This document shows positions 1 to 12,700 of a DNA stretch of 64,000 nt, in pieces. Position 1 is the stretch's first letter, and the number at the start of each line of letters is the position of its first letter. The notes beneath the pieces were generated by a model that saw only the letters and a program-made list of their open reading frames with translations, was not told the origin of the DNA and ran no database searches. A program made the position numbers and the translations under genes. The stretch spans positions 20,106,974 to 20,170,973 of the forward strand of contig NC_089724.1 of NCBI RefSeq assembly GCF_035083965.1. The letters run 5' to 3'. This DNA is from Branchiostoma lanceolatum. Its lineage: Eukaryota > Chordata > Leptocardii > Amphioxiformes > Branchiostomatidae.

Positions 1-2342
1 TAACTGGCTAGCATTGAGCTAGTTATCCTTTTGTTCTAATGGATCATCGTTCTTAACTCTAATCGCCTTCCGCTCAACAAATAACGGTATTATAATCATG
101 CCCAACTAATCTGTGCCAATCACAGCGTTGTAATGTTATTACATGGGGTTATATAAAGTGTTTCAGCGTTCAAATAGATAACAGCGTAATAATTCTAGCT
201 TAAAACTACAATCCCCTTGCTTTACTGACTATCTCAGCAATTAACTGGATTCGGTCATGTCGTTCGGTCAATGGTGTGTGACAGAGGCTCTTATCGAAAG
301 AATATCATAAAGGCGTCCTTCTTGATTGAAAATGGTGAGGCTATTTCATGAGTGCCTCGAGAAATAAAACACTCCCTGTAGTTGATAGCACCATGGATCC
401 ACAAAGATACGTGCCTTTAGGACGGGAAGAGCCGTAATTTTGAATATTGCAGAGATCGCAGCACAAGATTAATCTTTATGCCGCCAAATGATTCGACATG
501 TTAAACATGTGAAAAAGTGACGAAAAGTATGAAACAAGCTTGATTAAGCCACAATTTAACATTTTCTTGTAGTCGATGTACTAGCTAATAGATGATAACA
601 CCTGTTCTACATCAATGATGCCCGCAATCGTGTTGCGAGTCGAGTGCAACTGTGCAGCGGTTTCCAATCTTTGTGATACCATAATCAGCAGTAACGCAGC
701 GTCCTGGTGATATCGAACATTTCAATTACCTAGGCTTGTGGAAGAAGCAACTCTCCACGACAGCAGGATTGCTGAACTGTGTTAATTCCTACTCTACATG
801 TGGCCATGGACTGTGACGACACAGCAATCTCCCTTACTACCAACAGGATTAAAACAACATGCAGTTTGGAGACTTAGGGCTTACCATATATATGATTACA
901 ACGCGTGAGGTTATTGTAACATAATATGGTTTTAATCCGTACGGATTCATGAATTGACTTTGATGTTTCTCGATTGTGTAATGATGTCTCATATTCCTTG
1001 ATGTATCCTTGCTGCGCTGCAGGTAATGTTACCGTGTATCAGGTTATCAGGGACGTCTCGGTGATAAAACTCAAATCTAAATCCAATTATATCACTCTAG
1101 CCGCCTACTGTGGGTTTCGTGTCATTTTACCATTAACAACGTTTGAAATTTGATATTTCGTTTAATGTCAGACCCGACAGCGCCCCTCCTCCAATGGCAT
1201 TTACTCTGGGCTAATAGCGGCCGATGTGCAAAACCGTGCACCTCATTTGCCATAGCGAGTCATAAAGGTTCTAATCGTGATGGGGCTTTAATGGCAGGGC
1301 GCTCTCCAGAGGGTAGGTGCCAGGCTTGTGACTTTGTGTCAGATCAATGCCCCGGCACAGCCAGGCATGCGAACGTGCCGAGCTAGTCGTAAGCCGTGTA
1401 CTTATTAATGAAGCTTTGTACATTCTTTCAAATTCAGCCGCCGATCATTTGCCACTAATTTCTGTTAATGCCATCATTCGTAATAGTGTCATGTTTTCCA
1501 ACACATTTCAAGTCAGGTTGAACGCGCTGTTCGTCGCATAACAGGAATCTTCAAAATGTGAGCTTATTTTTCCGATTTACCGTTTTTCCTGGAGTTATTC
1601 TTGAGGGTGCACGCAGATCATTATGTAGGCTGAAACCCAATGTACCATTGTATACAGTTAACTTCCCCCAATTGTGTCGCCAAGAGTCAACAGATGTTTC
1701 TTCGAATTGGTTAGATGGAGTCTCCCAGGCTAGGTCGCTCATATTGTATGCGAAGAGAAGGCTTTCTGCAACACCGTGTCAATACAAACCTTGCTTTCCT
1801 CTAACTTCTGACTCAGCCTCGTGCTTGTAGAGTGTAACATCTAATTGACACACGAAAGCTTCGGCTTGTCCATCATATGAACACGGGGTTACAGAGGGAT
1901 TAAATGTTCTTAGTGCTGTGCATTACTCGTGACCCTTTTACGTCAATGGGTTTTAGCGGCAAGGTCCAACTCACTTTTCATCACGGACTTTGTAACAGAG
2001 GGTATATTTAAGGATCTATCCAAAACTATCCCGACTCTCGTGCCTTATATTAACCAAGGAGAAGACATTCATGATGGTGGATAGCTATAGACGTTAGACA
2101 ATTGACTTAACGTAAGCTCCTCGATAAAGTTCACAAAGCACATTCCCTCAATTGGATATTTCTTCTCGACTTCACGAGTATGTATGACTCTGAATGTGGG
2201 TAAATGTTTCACTAATATTTCACATCATACAATCATTAGACAAATCAGCAGAAAGTAGAATCTGAAAGAGCTATGTCAGAAGTAGCCAACAGCCGAATTC
2301 TCGCAATCAATACATAAGCAACAAGAGTCTTAGGACCCAAAA
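1..2342. other. Intergenic or intronic stretch with no recognisable gene
   Basis: The only open frames here are short and start mostly at non-ATG codons. None resembles a protein family I know or has matching splice signals. It may contain the missing first exon(s) of the mucin-like gene that follows, but I cannot pick one out. The texture is evenly mixed, with few long A/T runs. Confidence 0.4.
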
Positions 2343-3512
2343 TCTCCATGAAACTTTTTTTATTATTAAACCAGTTCCCCCCATTCTATATCGCTCAATG
2401 GTATGACCCCCGGCCACCTGTTGGGGGCTTTAGAGAAGTGACCCACTTTCGCTATTGATAGCTACTAACAGCTGTTAGTAGTGCCACAATATACAATGGC
2501 CAACACTGCAAATATAGATTTCCCCATTTCTTAGGCAAATTAAGTCCAATTTGCATAATTTGCACTTCATTGTATACATCCCTCTCTAAGCTACCTGCCA
2601 AGTAAATAACATGAAAATCTGTCGCTCCTTTCTTCAGTTATCCCCCTTAGAAGATTTTGACAAATACGCCATTGCAGTTCCAGTGACACATACCAGGGGG
2701 CCCAAAATCGACCTTTGCCTTTCTCCTCCTGACACCTACCCACATACCAAATATCATTACAATTCATTTACACGTTCTCCAGTTATGCTGACTTTACGCA
2801 TCCGGTGACACATACATACACACACGGTGACACAAACATACACACACGCGCACACACACGCAAACACACTAACTTTGCATGATTTGCACTTCAGTGTGTA
2901 CATCTAAGTCCAACCTATCTGCGTACCAAATAACATGAACATTTGTTGTTCCTCTCTTTAGTTATTCTCCTTTAGAACATTTTTACAAATAGGCCATTGC
3001 AGTTCCAGGGACACAAACCAGGGGGCCAAAAATCGACCTTGACCATTCTCCTCCCAGCGCATACCCACATACCAGATATCATTACAATCCATCTACACGT
3101 TCTACATTTATGCTGACTTTAAGCATCCAGCGACACACATGCAAACGATTTACCTCCTTACTTATGCAAATTCAGTCTCATTTGCATAGTTTGCACTTAA
3201 GTGTGTACATCTTGATCTAACCTACCTGTGTACCAAATAACATGACGATCTGTCAATCCTCTCTTCAGTAATTCTCCATTGAAGATTTTTGCAAATACGC
3301 CATTGCAGTTCCAGTCACACATGCCAGGGGGCCCAAAATCGACCTTGACCTTCCTCCTCTTAACACCCACCCACATACCAAAAATCATTACAATCCATGT
3401 ACAGGTTCTACAGTTATGGTGACTTTAAGCATCCGGTGACACATACATACACACAAACACCAAACGCACGCAAAACAGTATCTCCATGAAAAAGCCTTTT
3501 TTCATGGAGATA
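2343..3512. repeat. Repeat element: three tandem ~310 bp units, ending in a hairpin
   Basis: Three related units follow one another. Each has a TTTGCAT-TTGCACTT start, a (C/G)AAATAACATGA core near 2603, 2929 and 3235, then a CCATTGCAGTTCCAG block and a CAGGGGGCC(C/A)AAAATCGACC block. Spacing between copies is about 327 and 306 bases; the difference comes from a CA-rich microsatellite after the first copy (about 2815-2870). The block is bracketed by TCTCCATGAA at 2343 and an inverted version, TTCATGGAGA, inside the hairpin at 3479-3512. This suggests terminal inverted repeats of a non-autonomous mobile element. I could not find a convincing target-site duplication, so the element boundaries are inferred. 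Confidence 0.65.
3479..3512. repeat. Perfect 15 bp inverted repeat with 4 base loop
   Basis: TATCTCCATGAAAAA is followed by GCCT and by its exact reverse complement. The hairpin closes the tandem-repeat block just upstream. Its TCTCCATGAA half also occurs alone at 2343, at the other edge of that block. Confidence 0.8.
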
Positions 3513-3789
3513 ATGACAGCAAAAAGCAGAAATATAAAGTTATCATTGTAGCTATACTGAAAAAGTAACTAATTGTCACTAAGACAGATATGACCAAAGT
3601 CACCAAACGCAGCATGTGAACTTAACTTGTCCAAGGTGTAAACAGTACTGCCAATGGTGGTACTTTAGGACAGCTAATAATCTAGCACCAAGGACAGACA
3701 AAAAACAAAGATTTGCACGACTTAAGCAACACGGAAGGACGCACCGTTATCAGTTAGAAAATCTGTTTTCATTTTTGTTTTCTACTCAG

Positions 3790-6700
3790 GCCACTATCCT
3801 GTTCCTGGTTGCTCTAGCCTTTGCTGCCACAGCCACGTGTCTGGTTGTATGGAGGGTGTACTACAATGGTGACCAGTGTCCACCTGGGCAGCTGAGAAAG
3901 GTAAGCACGTCATTACTTGGTTCTCGTGATTCTTAAAACATAGAGCAATAATACAAACCATATCATTGGTAAAAAGTGGAGATACTGTATGTACTTGCCA
4001 CCGCAATCAATTCCCTGACCACAGTGTAGAAATCATTCACATAAAGTACAGTTGTTTTGCTTGTTTGTGTTTTATCTGAGTTTTGTTTAGAAACAGAAAA
4101 CTTTCCAAAATGTGTTACTTTCAGTGCGAGAGGTATTGTATTAAAAGAAAATATTATACTTGGCACAAGTTGCAACGTATGATGTATCTCATTGTCACTC
4201 TAAGAGAACAGATAACATCACTGTGTACCATTTCTTTGAATTGGATTCCAACCCAGATAAGCATAGCCTGCTTTAATAGGTGCGTCGCTAAAGCCTGGAT
4301 CAATAAGCCCGCTGTATCTACTTTAATGTCTAGTACTTCTCAAGAAGTACATCGTTATGTTGGCAGGAAGACTTTACTTGTTTATAAGTCTGACCACCGC
4401 GCAGATAGCGGCCTCTTCTCGCTCCCTTGCCCGCGTATGCTGCTCAACAGTGATCGCACAGCGTGATAGCCGCTGAGCTTTGCCGCAACACGCTGATAAG
4501 CACAGAGTGATGGAAAGCAGAGTGCTCGCCAGATGACGTTAGATATGAATCATGCACGCCCGACAGGAAGTTCACTATCTGGAAGACTAAAGGGACGACT
4601 CCTTGCCATTTTGTGTTTGGTTATTGTCTGACCTCCAGATGTTTTAAACCTTTGAGGGATGATACCATGAAAATCAAAGTGATGGAGGAAGGAAATGATA
4701 TATTTCTTGTAATAATGATGTCATGCCGTGGGCTTAAGTAGACATACGGGCTTTTATACCACATAAAATCAACTTATGAGAGCTAGGCATTGCCTCTGGG
4801 GTTAATCTTTTACTCTTCTCCGGCATTTTCAGCATATTTGCTACTACTCCAGGGAGTACAGAGAATACCGTATGCACAGTAAAAGCGCAGAGACTCAGCC
4901 CATTAAGAGACCTGGCATACATAGCCTATGCCATAGGTTCAAAGGCGTTTTTGTTGCAACTCACATCCTGGGAGTTTCACGTATCATTCTTGATGCTACT
5001 TAGTTTACAGTGAAAGAATTCGATGAAAGGTAGTGCGAAAGATTCTTAAGGTGGATGGGCCATTCGTGGAGCAAAATGCGTCCCCAGGTATGGAAAATGA
5101 ATACCCTTACACACAAAAATATATGTTTTCTAGTTCTTTTCCCTTAATCTTTTGCTCAGTAAGTATTAGTAGAATTAAAATGTACTCCAGTATACGAATC
5201 TATCTTCTTTTTTAACATATTTTATTCAGGAGAGACTACGTAGATATTCGCACCACGTACGACATCTAAAATAATGTGACAGCTACCTACAAATGCAATC
5301 CGGGCCCAGAACATAACTGTGCAGATCAGTCTGCTTGACTACTCGGTACTTCGTTGGACATGTTTTGAGATGGCTTGTACTGATAGATACATTACAAGCT
5401 AGAGGATCTAGGAACATATGGGTAATTTGACCACGATCTTTGACCCTGCATCGGCATATTTCTTCATTTCATAGCAGTTCCAAGGTTTACATTAGTTTTA
5501 CGACAATATGGATCTGCGTTATTCGGGTACCTGTAAACCTTTATGGCATGTATTTGTGAAAATCTCAACAACCAATTCTTTGATCGACAGCAGCTGCTTG
5601 GGAGCTTATTAGCCATTATTTTTACACGTTGATAATTCCATGGGATTTAAAAAGACGTGGATACTTAAAATGCCCTTACGGTGTCCTTAAGGTGTCCCAT
5701 AACCGCCTCTTGCCATTTTTACTACCTGTGCTCGTTAAATGACCGGATGTAAATCTTTATAGAATACTTTAGGAACTCCCTTACCGATTTTACGCAATCC
5801 CCAGAAATGTCGACACAAATGGCCGGGGAACATTAGTACGATATATCGATTTTCCCTTCGCACCGTCACGTTTTTGGAAAAGCAATTCACCTTAATCCCT
5901 CTCAATAGAACGCCCGAGGAAGTAATGTGAGATATGTGCGGAAGATTCTCGAGCTCCTGCCAAAATCTAAATGTCAATGTCGAAAACCTAGCATCGAGCA
6001 AAGTGCAGATAACTTTTATAGCTTTCCCCTTGCAAGGTTCGAATGGAGTGGAAACAGAAGGCTTTGCATTGGAATGGATGTGCCATAAAATGTATCAGAT
6101 AGGTTGAATTTCCGCCAGGATAGAATGCAAGGCGCAGGACTGAGCTTGCAAATGTGTTTCCTGACGCAGATCTGTATTCCATGTGCCCGGTGCGTAGGCG
6201 GATGACGATCTCACACTTTATCTATCAGGTGTATGTCGAGATTGATCCTCTTCAATCCGGAAACAATGACATATATCCTACACACTTCAAGGAATACTAC
6301 GGAAAAGAAAATCTTGCACAAAGAAGAAGTTCTTTGCATAGTGTTATGTTCCATTTACAAAAGCCTTATGGACAACACTGAAGCTCATTTCAGGTATTGT
6401 TGGTATAATCACTTCAAAGGTTTTTGTTAAGAAAGATGAAATACTCATGAATTTCAAATGTCAATTACATAGATTTTTGCGAGGAAAGATGAAACAGACG
6501 GATTTGAAGTATGAAATAAAAAAAAACTTTTTATGGAGAAAGATGAAATACTCGGATTTGAAGTATGAATAACAGACTTGTCCACAGATCGTGACATTAG
6601 CCTTGCACAGTGTGCCCAGGGTTTAGTTCCGCCCACAGATGTACTTACGGAACCATTTATTTGCCGTCTGATGACGCAAACGGAAAGGACGACGTGCGTC

Positions 6701-9700
6701 GGATCCCGTCCGTTTGTCATTCTGTGTGACAATGTGTACTTTATGAAGCTACTGTAGAAGTCTGTATTGCTCGTAATGGATCCAAATCGTTTGTCAACGA
6801 GATTTATAGCCTGTACGTAACCCCAAATGGAAAGATAAGTCAAGGCTCTAGACACTAGCATCCGGAGTGGCCACATCAAAGACGGGGACTTAGCAGTTAA
6901 GTGACAGGAATCAGATCAAAACATCACCGATATGCACCGATATGCATTTCAAAACGCCACCGATACTGCAAAGTATATACAGTGATCCGCAGACTCCATT
7001 CAGCCAAAAACAGACTATCTCTTCTAATCCCGGCATACGACCAATATCTACTTGTTTAGCAAGTAGGTGATGGTCAATGTATTCTGATAAAACATTTCAA
7101 TATCAGAACATAGAGTTGAGACACAAGAGGAGACACCACAGTGTTCCGATATTAATTAAAGTGGAAGGTGCAGTGGATACACTTTTCAGGAATTTAAGTT
7201 TTCAATCATCATCCAATGACTTGAGAAAGATAGGCAATTGGCACTCTGTATTTTATCTTGCATAGCAAAGTGTCCTCCATCCTCCATCTGTCGTAGTAAG
7301 AAGTTGCTCTTTGATAACATGCCAACCTTTAATAAAGAGGCTTGGTAGGGGACTTGAGTTACCCAAGGGCGAGGGTACGAAGGAGTTTTCTAATAAGGGT
7401 GTTTATGGACAACTTCAAAATAGTAAGACAAAAGGCCGGGTTAAAATCTACCCCAAAACAACCATGGCGTCAGTAAACTTAGCACCCGAGGAGAGACTTG
7501 GAAAGGGTAAATCAAATTCAATGAATTGATGAAATGAAAACTTGTGAATGCCACAGTGGGTTGGTACCATGCTGGTACAGCATTTTGCACACGCCTGCAC
7601 CAAGCAATATAGGGCTTTCCACTTTGTGTTGAGTGTTTGTTAAAATGCACACCCATACGTTTAAACTCTGTCTACGAAAACGACACGTGCAAGCACTTCA
7701 TAGAAGTGGTCTCAACCGGTAATCAACGGACAGAAGTGAAAGCTTACGTCTCAGCAGAATGCTATGTAACAAGCACGTTTCATGTACATGGGGGTGTTAA
7801 GAAATCCGGGTGTTAAGGCTTACCGCATTTGGCATAGGAAGTGTAGAAGAGGAAAGGATCAGGGTAGACATGCCGTGGGAGGATGACACATGTTCTTATC
7901 AAAGTCATGTACTGCTGCTTCCCAACCCACCCACCAGTCATTTCTGTAGTAATAACGCCTACGCCAAGAGAAAGACACAATAGGATTAGTCGGAATAAAG
8001 CTTAACTAGATGGAAATTTGACTCACGTACTATTGATTGAGGGCGTGTTCATCTCCAGAATGTTCTCTTAAATCTTTGGCCAACAGCTTCCTTTAAAATA
8101 AAAACACATTAAATTCTGGCGGTAGGACCGGTATTGCACAGGACCGATATCAATACGCATGGTCACCAGAAAGCAGAGTACGTCAGCAAGGCAAAGCACT
8201 TCGACGTTATACGCTCGTTCTCATTTAAATGTACACATTTTGTAACTTCCGTTACCGTTTGAAGTAAGACGTTCCTGACATTACGTTATGCCACATATTA
8301 GGTGCCAAACTGTAGTTTTTAAAAGCCAGAAAAGTTTTAAGTCGTCATAAAAACGACAGTTTGGTACCTTATATGTGGCATATCTTAATCTCAGGAACGT
8401 CTTACTTCAAACGGTAATGGAAGTTACAAAATGTGTACATTTAGATGAGAACGAGCGTATAGTTAGAACAACTACGCGGGCAGCTATGAGGGATTATGGC
8501 ATCTTCGTAAACCTCTGAATATATGGGCTGTATACCAACAGTTTAGGTTATATTATGTCACAAGATCTATTAATCTTTATTCTTCCACGGGACTCCTTCG
8601 TTACGCACTATCGAATTAAAGTGCTCATCGAGCAACGCTATTTTGAATTTTGAACAGCTTTTGCTAGCCACAAAAACAACATAAAGCCGCATCTTCGTGA
8701 TTTGAAAGGGCACCTTCCATGTCACCTTCATTACTTAGAAAGTTGTACAGATTGCTTATGGCAGATTGTTTATAACAACACACGGACCGCGTTATGGAGG
8801 CGTTCACACGGCAACCTGTCCATGGTTCTGATTTGTGGGTTGTTTTCACTCGGCAGTTGTGCAGGTTTTTCCCCAGATGGACAGACGTTAAGCCAAGTCT
8901 CTCATATAACAGGTACATTATGCCTGTTTGCTGTAGATAAAGCCGTTAAGGTCCACCTTGGCGAGGTCTTTAAGATGGGATTCCTGTTTTTCTATTGGAC
9001 AAGGCGGTGACAAATGGTACGGTTATCCATTAGTTCTCTGTAATGGTGTCCTCCTTGGCACCTACAGTTCCCTGCGGAGCAACAAGTGCGAATTTCTTCA
9101 ACGTTCCTATAGCCGTGCCGTCTACAGATAAGACAGAAATTAGACGCCTTTGATCCCTCTTGTTATCATTTCAAAACTCGATGCAGTACAGCCATGAATA
9201 AAGGAGTCTATGGAGAATAGGACTAACTCATGTTGAGAAGAAAGGAACACAATGTGGACAAATCCTTAAGATAGTTATTCCAGTCCATTTGACGGTGACT
9301 TGTTACTTTCCCTCAAGGGATGGCTCTTCTGTCAATGGCGCATATCTACATTTTGTACATGTGTATGGCATTGGTGAAGTTCATGGCATTTGGATATCCT
9401 CTAAACTATAGCTCTGTAGAAATTTGTTATGCACGTTCATCTCGGTTGGCCTTGGATGGTGCAAAATGCTAATACAAACCAATAGGTAGATCCGATAGGT
9501 TTTCTAAGTCAGAATTTCGTTCTTACATGCAGATAGTCCTCCTGGTACGAGTTGCAGGTCTGTATGGACGAGATAAGAACTCGTACTTGCGCTGACCTAA
9601 TCATCACTGCCGGCAGGGGGATCATGTCGTCATCATCTCTTTTCATGTGGACAGGAGAGCAGAAAAGTAAAATATAGATGGAAACATCATCAGAACTATT

Positions 9701-12700
9701 CCCTTGAATTGCCAGATACTGTGTATATTTGATACGTACGTGTGGTTATTGGGGATTGAATACAACACTATTTAAGAGGAGCTCCTTTTCGGGGGGAAAC
9801 AGTATCAACAGGGGGTTGTTGTACGATTGCAAACACGATTTCTACAGAGCTGCTCTATCAACCGTATTATTGAATTTATTCCATGAATTTATCCCTGGTG
9901 CAGGGTAGCGACCTCTGAATCCCTGTCCCAACTTAACATTCTCCGCCCGTCGGTAACGTTCCCCGGGCTAAACTAGCAAATGTGAAGGGGTCGCCTGGTG
10001 CACTGACATCTCCATCGTTAAATGTCTTTTTAATATTGCGTCTGCTGTCCCCAGTCTCCCGCCTCGCAGCTAACTGTGCCTTACTCATCAATCCACTTCA
10101 ACTGGTGAATTGACGGCTCTTTCAGAAAGGTGCAACTTCGTTTTCGTATTCATTGTCAGCTGTAAGGGCAAGGCCGTCCCCGGAATGACTATTCCAGGAG
10201 TCGTTTACATGTGTGAGCAAAAATAGTGAATCACCATTACTGTTAAAATTTCCAACTCACTCTCAGACGTTTCGAAGAATATACAGAATGTCTGTGGGTA
10301 AGCTCTAGTGGTGATACATAGATGAACTAATACGAAATATCTGGATGCCTAGCTAACTTTTAACAACGCATCAGAATGGAACGAAAAGTGAGTTTGACTT
10401 GACGCTGTGTGGATTTTGCACAATTTCCCACTAAAAAGAAAAGAAACGCCCAAAAAACTGAAGGGTTTTCCTCGGTGAGATCAGTCCGTAATCAAATTGC
10501 TGGAAGGAGGCTTCAATTTGCCTACCCCTCTCCTCTTGGGAAGATTGCAAGCGAGTGATATTGAGGATGAGGCGTGGAGCCGATTTAGAGGCCGAACATG
10601 GTAACTGTGAACCATTTGGTGAACGTGACCAGAAATCATGATCCTCAGTAAAACGTTTTAACATTCCGGTCTCGGGAAGTTCCGTCAAAGCTAGACAGGT
10701 AAAATCTTGTTAATCTAACTTTCGCAGGAGAGCTTTTCTTCATTCCCTCAGCTTATTATTCGGTATCTTATATCTTGTAAATCAAACCATAATAGTAAGT
10801 ACCACAGGGAAACTTAACACCAACAGCCATTCGTCAATAGGCTTTATTGTTCAAGTTTCAATATAAATGACACAACTCCACGGCATAAAGAAACTTTCCT
10901 TTTTAACAGTCACAGCACATTCTACTTCTGCAAGTGTGCATCAAATCTATATGCCTGCGTTTCCTCCGCCATGCTTTATCGCCAAAAAAATCAATCTATG
11001 CCAAAAATATTTTACGCCTAATAGATCTTGCTCCGGAATTAACGTGCCTCTATATCTAGACTGTGTGTAATCGATTTTCAATTAATGGCCCAAGATTCAA
11101 TCAACAAGGAATAGGCCAGAAGAGGCATTACAACGGTACTTACCGCTATTTAATGGTTCCATGGCCTTGGCGAGAATAGGTGAGAAAATTTGGTATTGTG
11201 TGGACGATTTGTCTGAAGAGAATCACGTGACACGCCGTTAATTTCTTCCAGTTTTGTCACGCGAAAAAGGTAGCATATTGTTCGATTTTGATTTGCATAT
11301 CTTTACGTGGAAGATTGACAATTCAATTTACAGTCAAACAAACGATAGAAATACAAGGTGATCTTTGAAATACAATTTTTGTATTTACTAATTTTCCATG
11401 TGACATATATAACTTGGCACCCGAGGCTAAAATCGAAGAGTATTTGCTGCTGATGATTAACGTGCAGATCACATAAAGCTCCCGTTATCCTCCATCTGCT
11501 CATTAGAAGTTACGACCACGAGTTGAGACGTGTCAGCGACATTTTGGTTGACTCTTCTTTTGATCGGTGCTGTAGGCGCACAAAGATATTTCAACGGAAA
11601 TGTTGACCTCTGGCCTTAGAACTCCAAATAGGGATTGATCGGTTTGTTTGTTTATTTGTTTGTTCGTTTGTCTTAGCCAGCGCCTAGTACAATCAAAAAG
11701 TAATTAATGTTGGTCTATTTTGTCTATCGCAAAGCCGTACTAGTAGAGTAGCTTGAATGCAGTACCGTTTGTCAGCTGTGATAATTCTAGTCTTGTTAGG
11801 TTTCTCGTGGGAATGAAAGGGAGTTAAACTACCGCCCAAGAGTTAGTACTTTAAAAGACTGAGACAAATTGAATTCTATGCCTTCACGAGCCAGAGAATT
11901 TAGCTGATGTCGTAACTTGGTGGCATATATGAGTACCACGCTCTTTCGTCATTGACATAAAACTCAACGGCCTTACATCTCAATCCTACCCATCAAAGTA
12001 GAAACCGGTTTACTACAGTCATAAAACCACGCTAATTCTTGTTGTAAAGTCATGTAGAGTGTTGTCGTAAAATCACGGCGAGACCCAAGACACGCAAGGA
12101 TTAACGTCTCATCAGAACGGTGTCGTCCATTATCGTAAATAGGCACGTAGTTACATTGCAAGTGGGTGTAACGGCATAATGAAGGAAAGCGGTGGGATGG
12201 GAGCAGAGCCGAAGGTCACAACAGACGACCTTTGGAACATCAGCAGTAACAACCTGTACACGGACAGGAGTCAAACGTCTTGGTGGGAAGGCGCCTTGGC
12301 AAAGGTCTTTGTCTGTCCAAGTTATGAGGCAGACTGAACGGCCACGACACTTAATATACCTTTAAAAGCCTCGCCAAAGGACGTTATCATAACGAAGCTA
12401 AACTAGGAGACGTAGATTTCCCTCGTGTGCCACCGTTTTAAAGCAGGCAGAGATAATATTGACCAAGGACGCCCCATTACTTTCAACAGAATAGGTTCCT
12501 TCCCGGGCAATCCAGTTTTTTTCATCATGTTCTGATTGTCGGATGTGATACAAGCCTACTCACAAGGGGAGGCACTGATTACATTGCGGTAGAACTATCA
12601 AATCCAGATTTCATCCAGGGGGGCATCATTTTGTAGTCCGTACTTTGCATTGCCTGCCCCGAACCAGCTGTGAAAACGTCCGGACTTCCAAGACGTAGAC

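Noticed and set aside
6454-6879. 141-codon frame on the minus strand with repeated Ser/Phe-rich segments
   Set aside because: The internal repetition is simply the translated 55-base tandem repeat; no start context or family.
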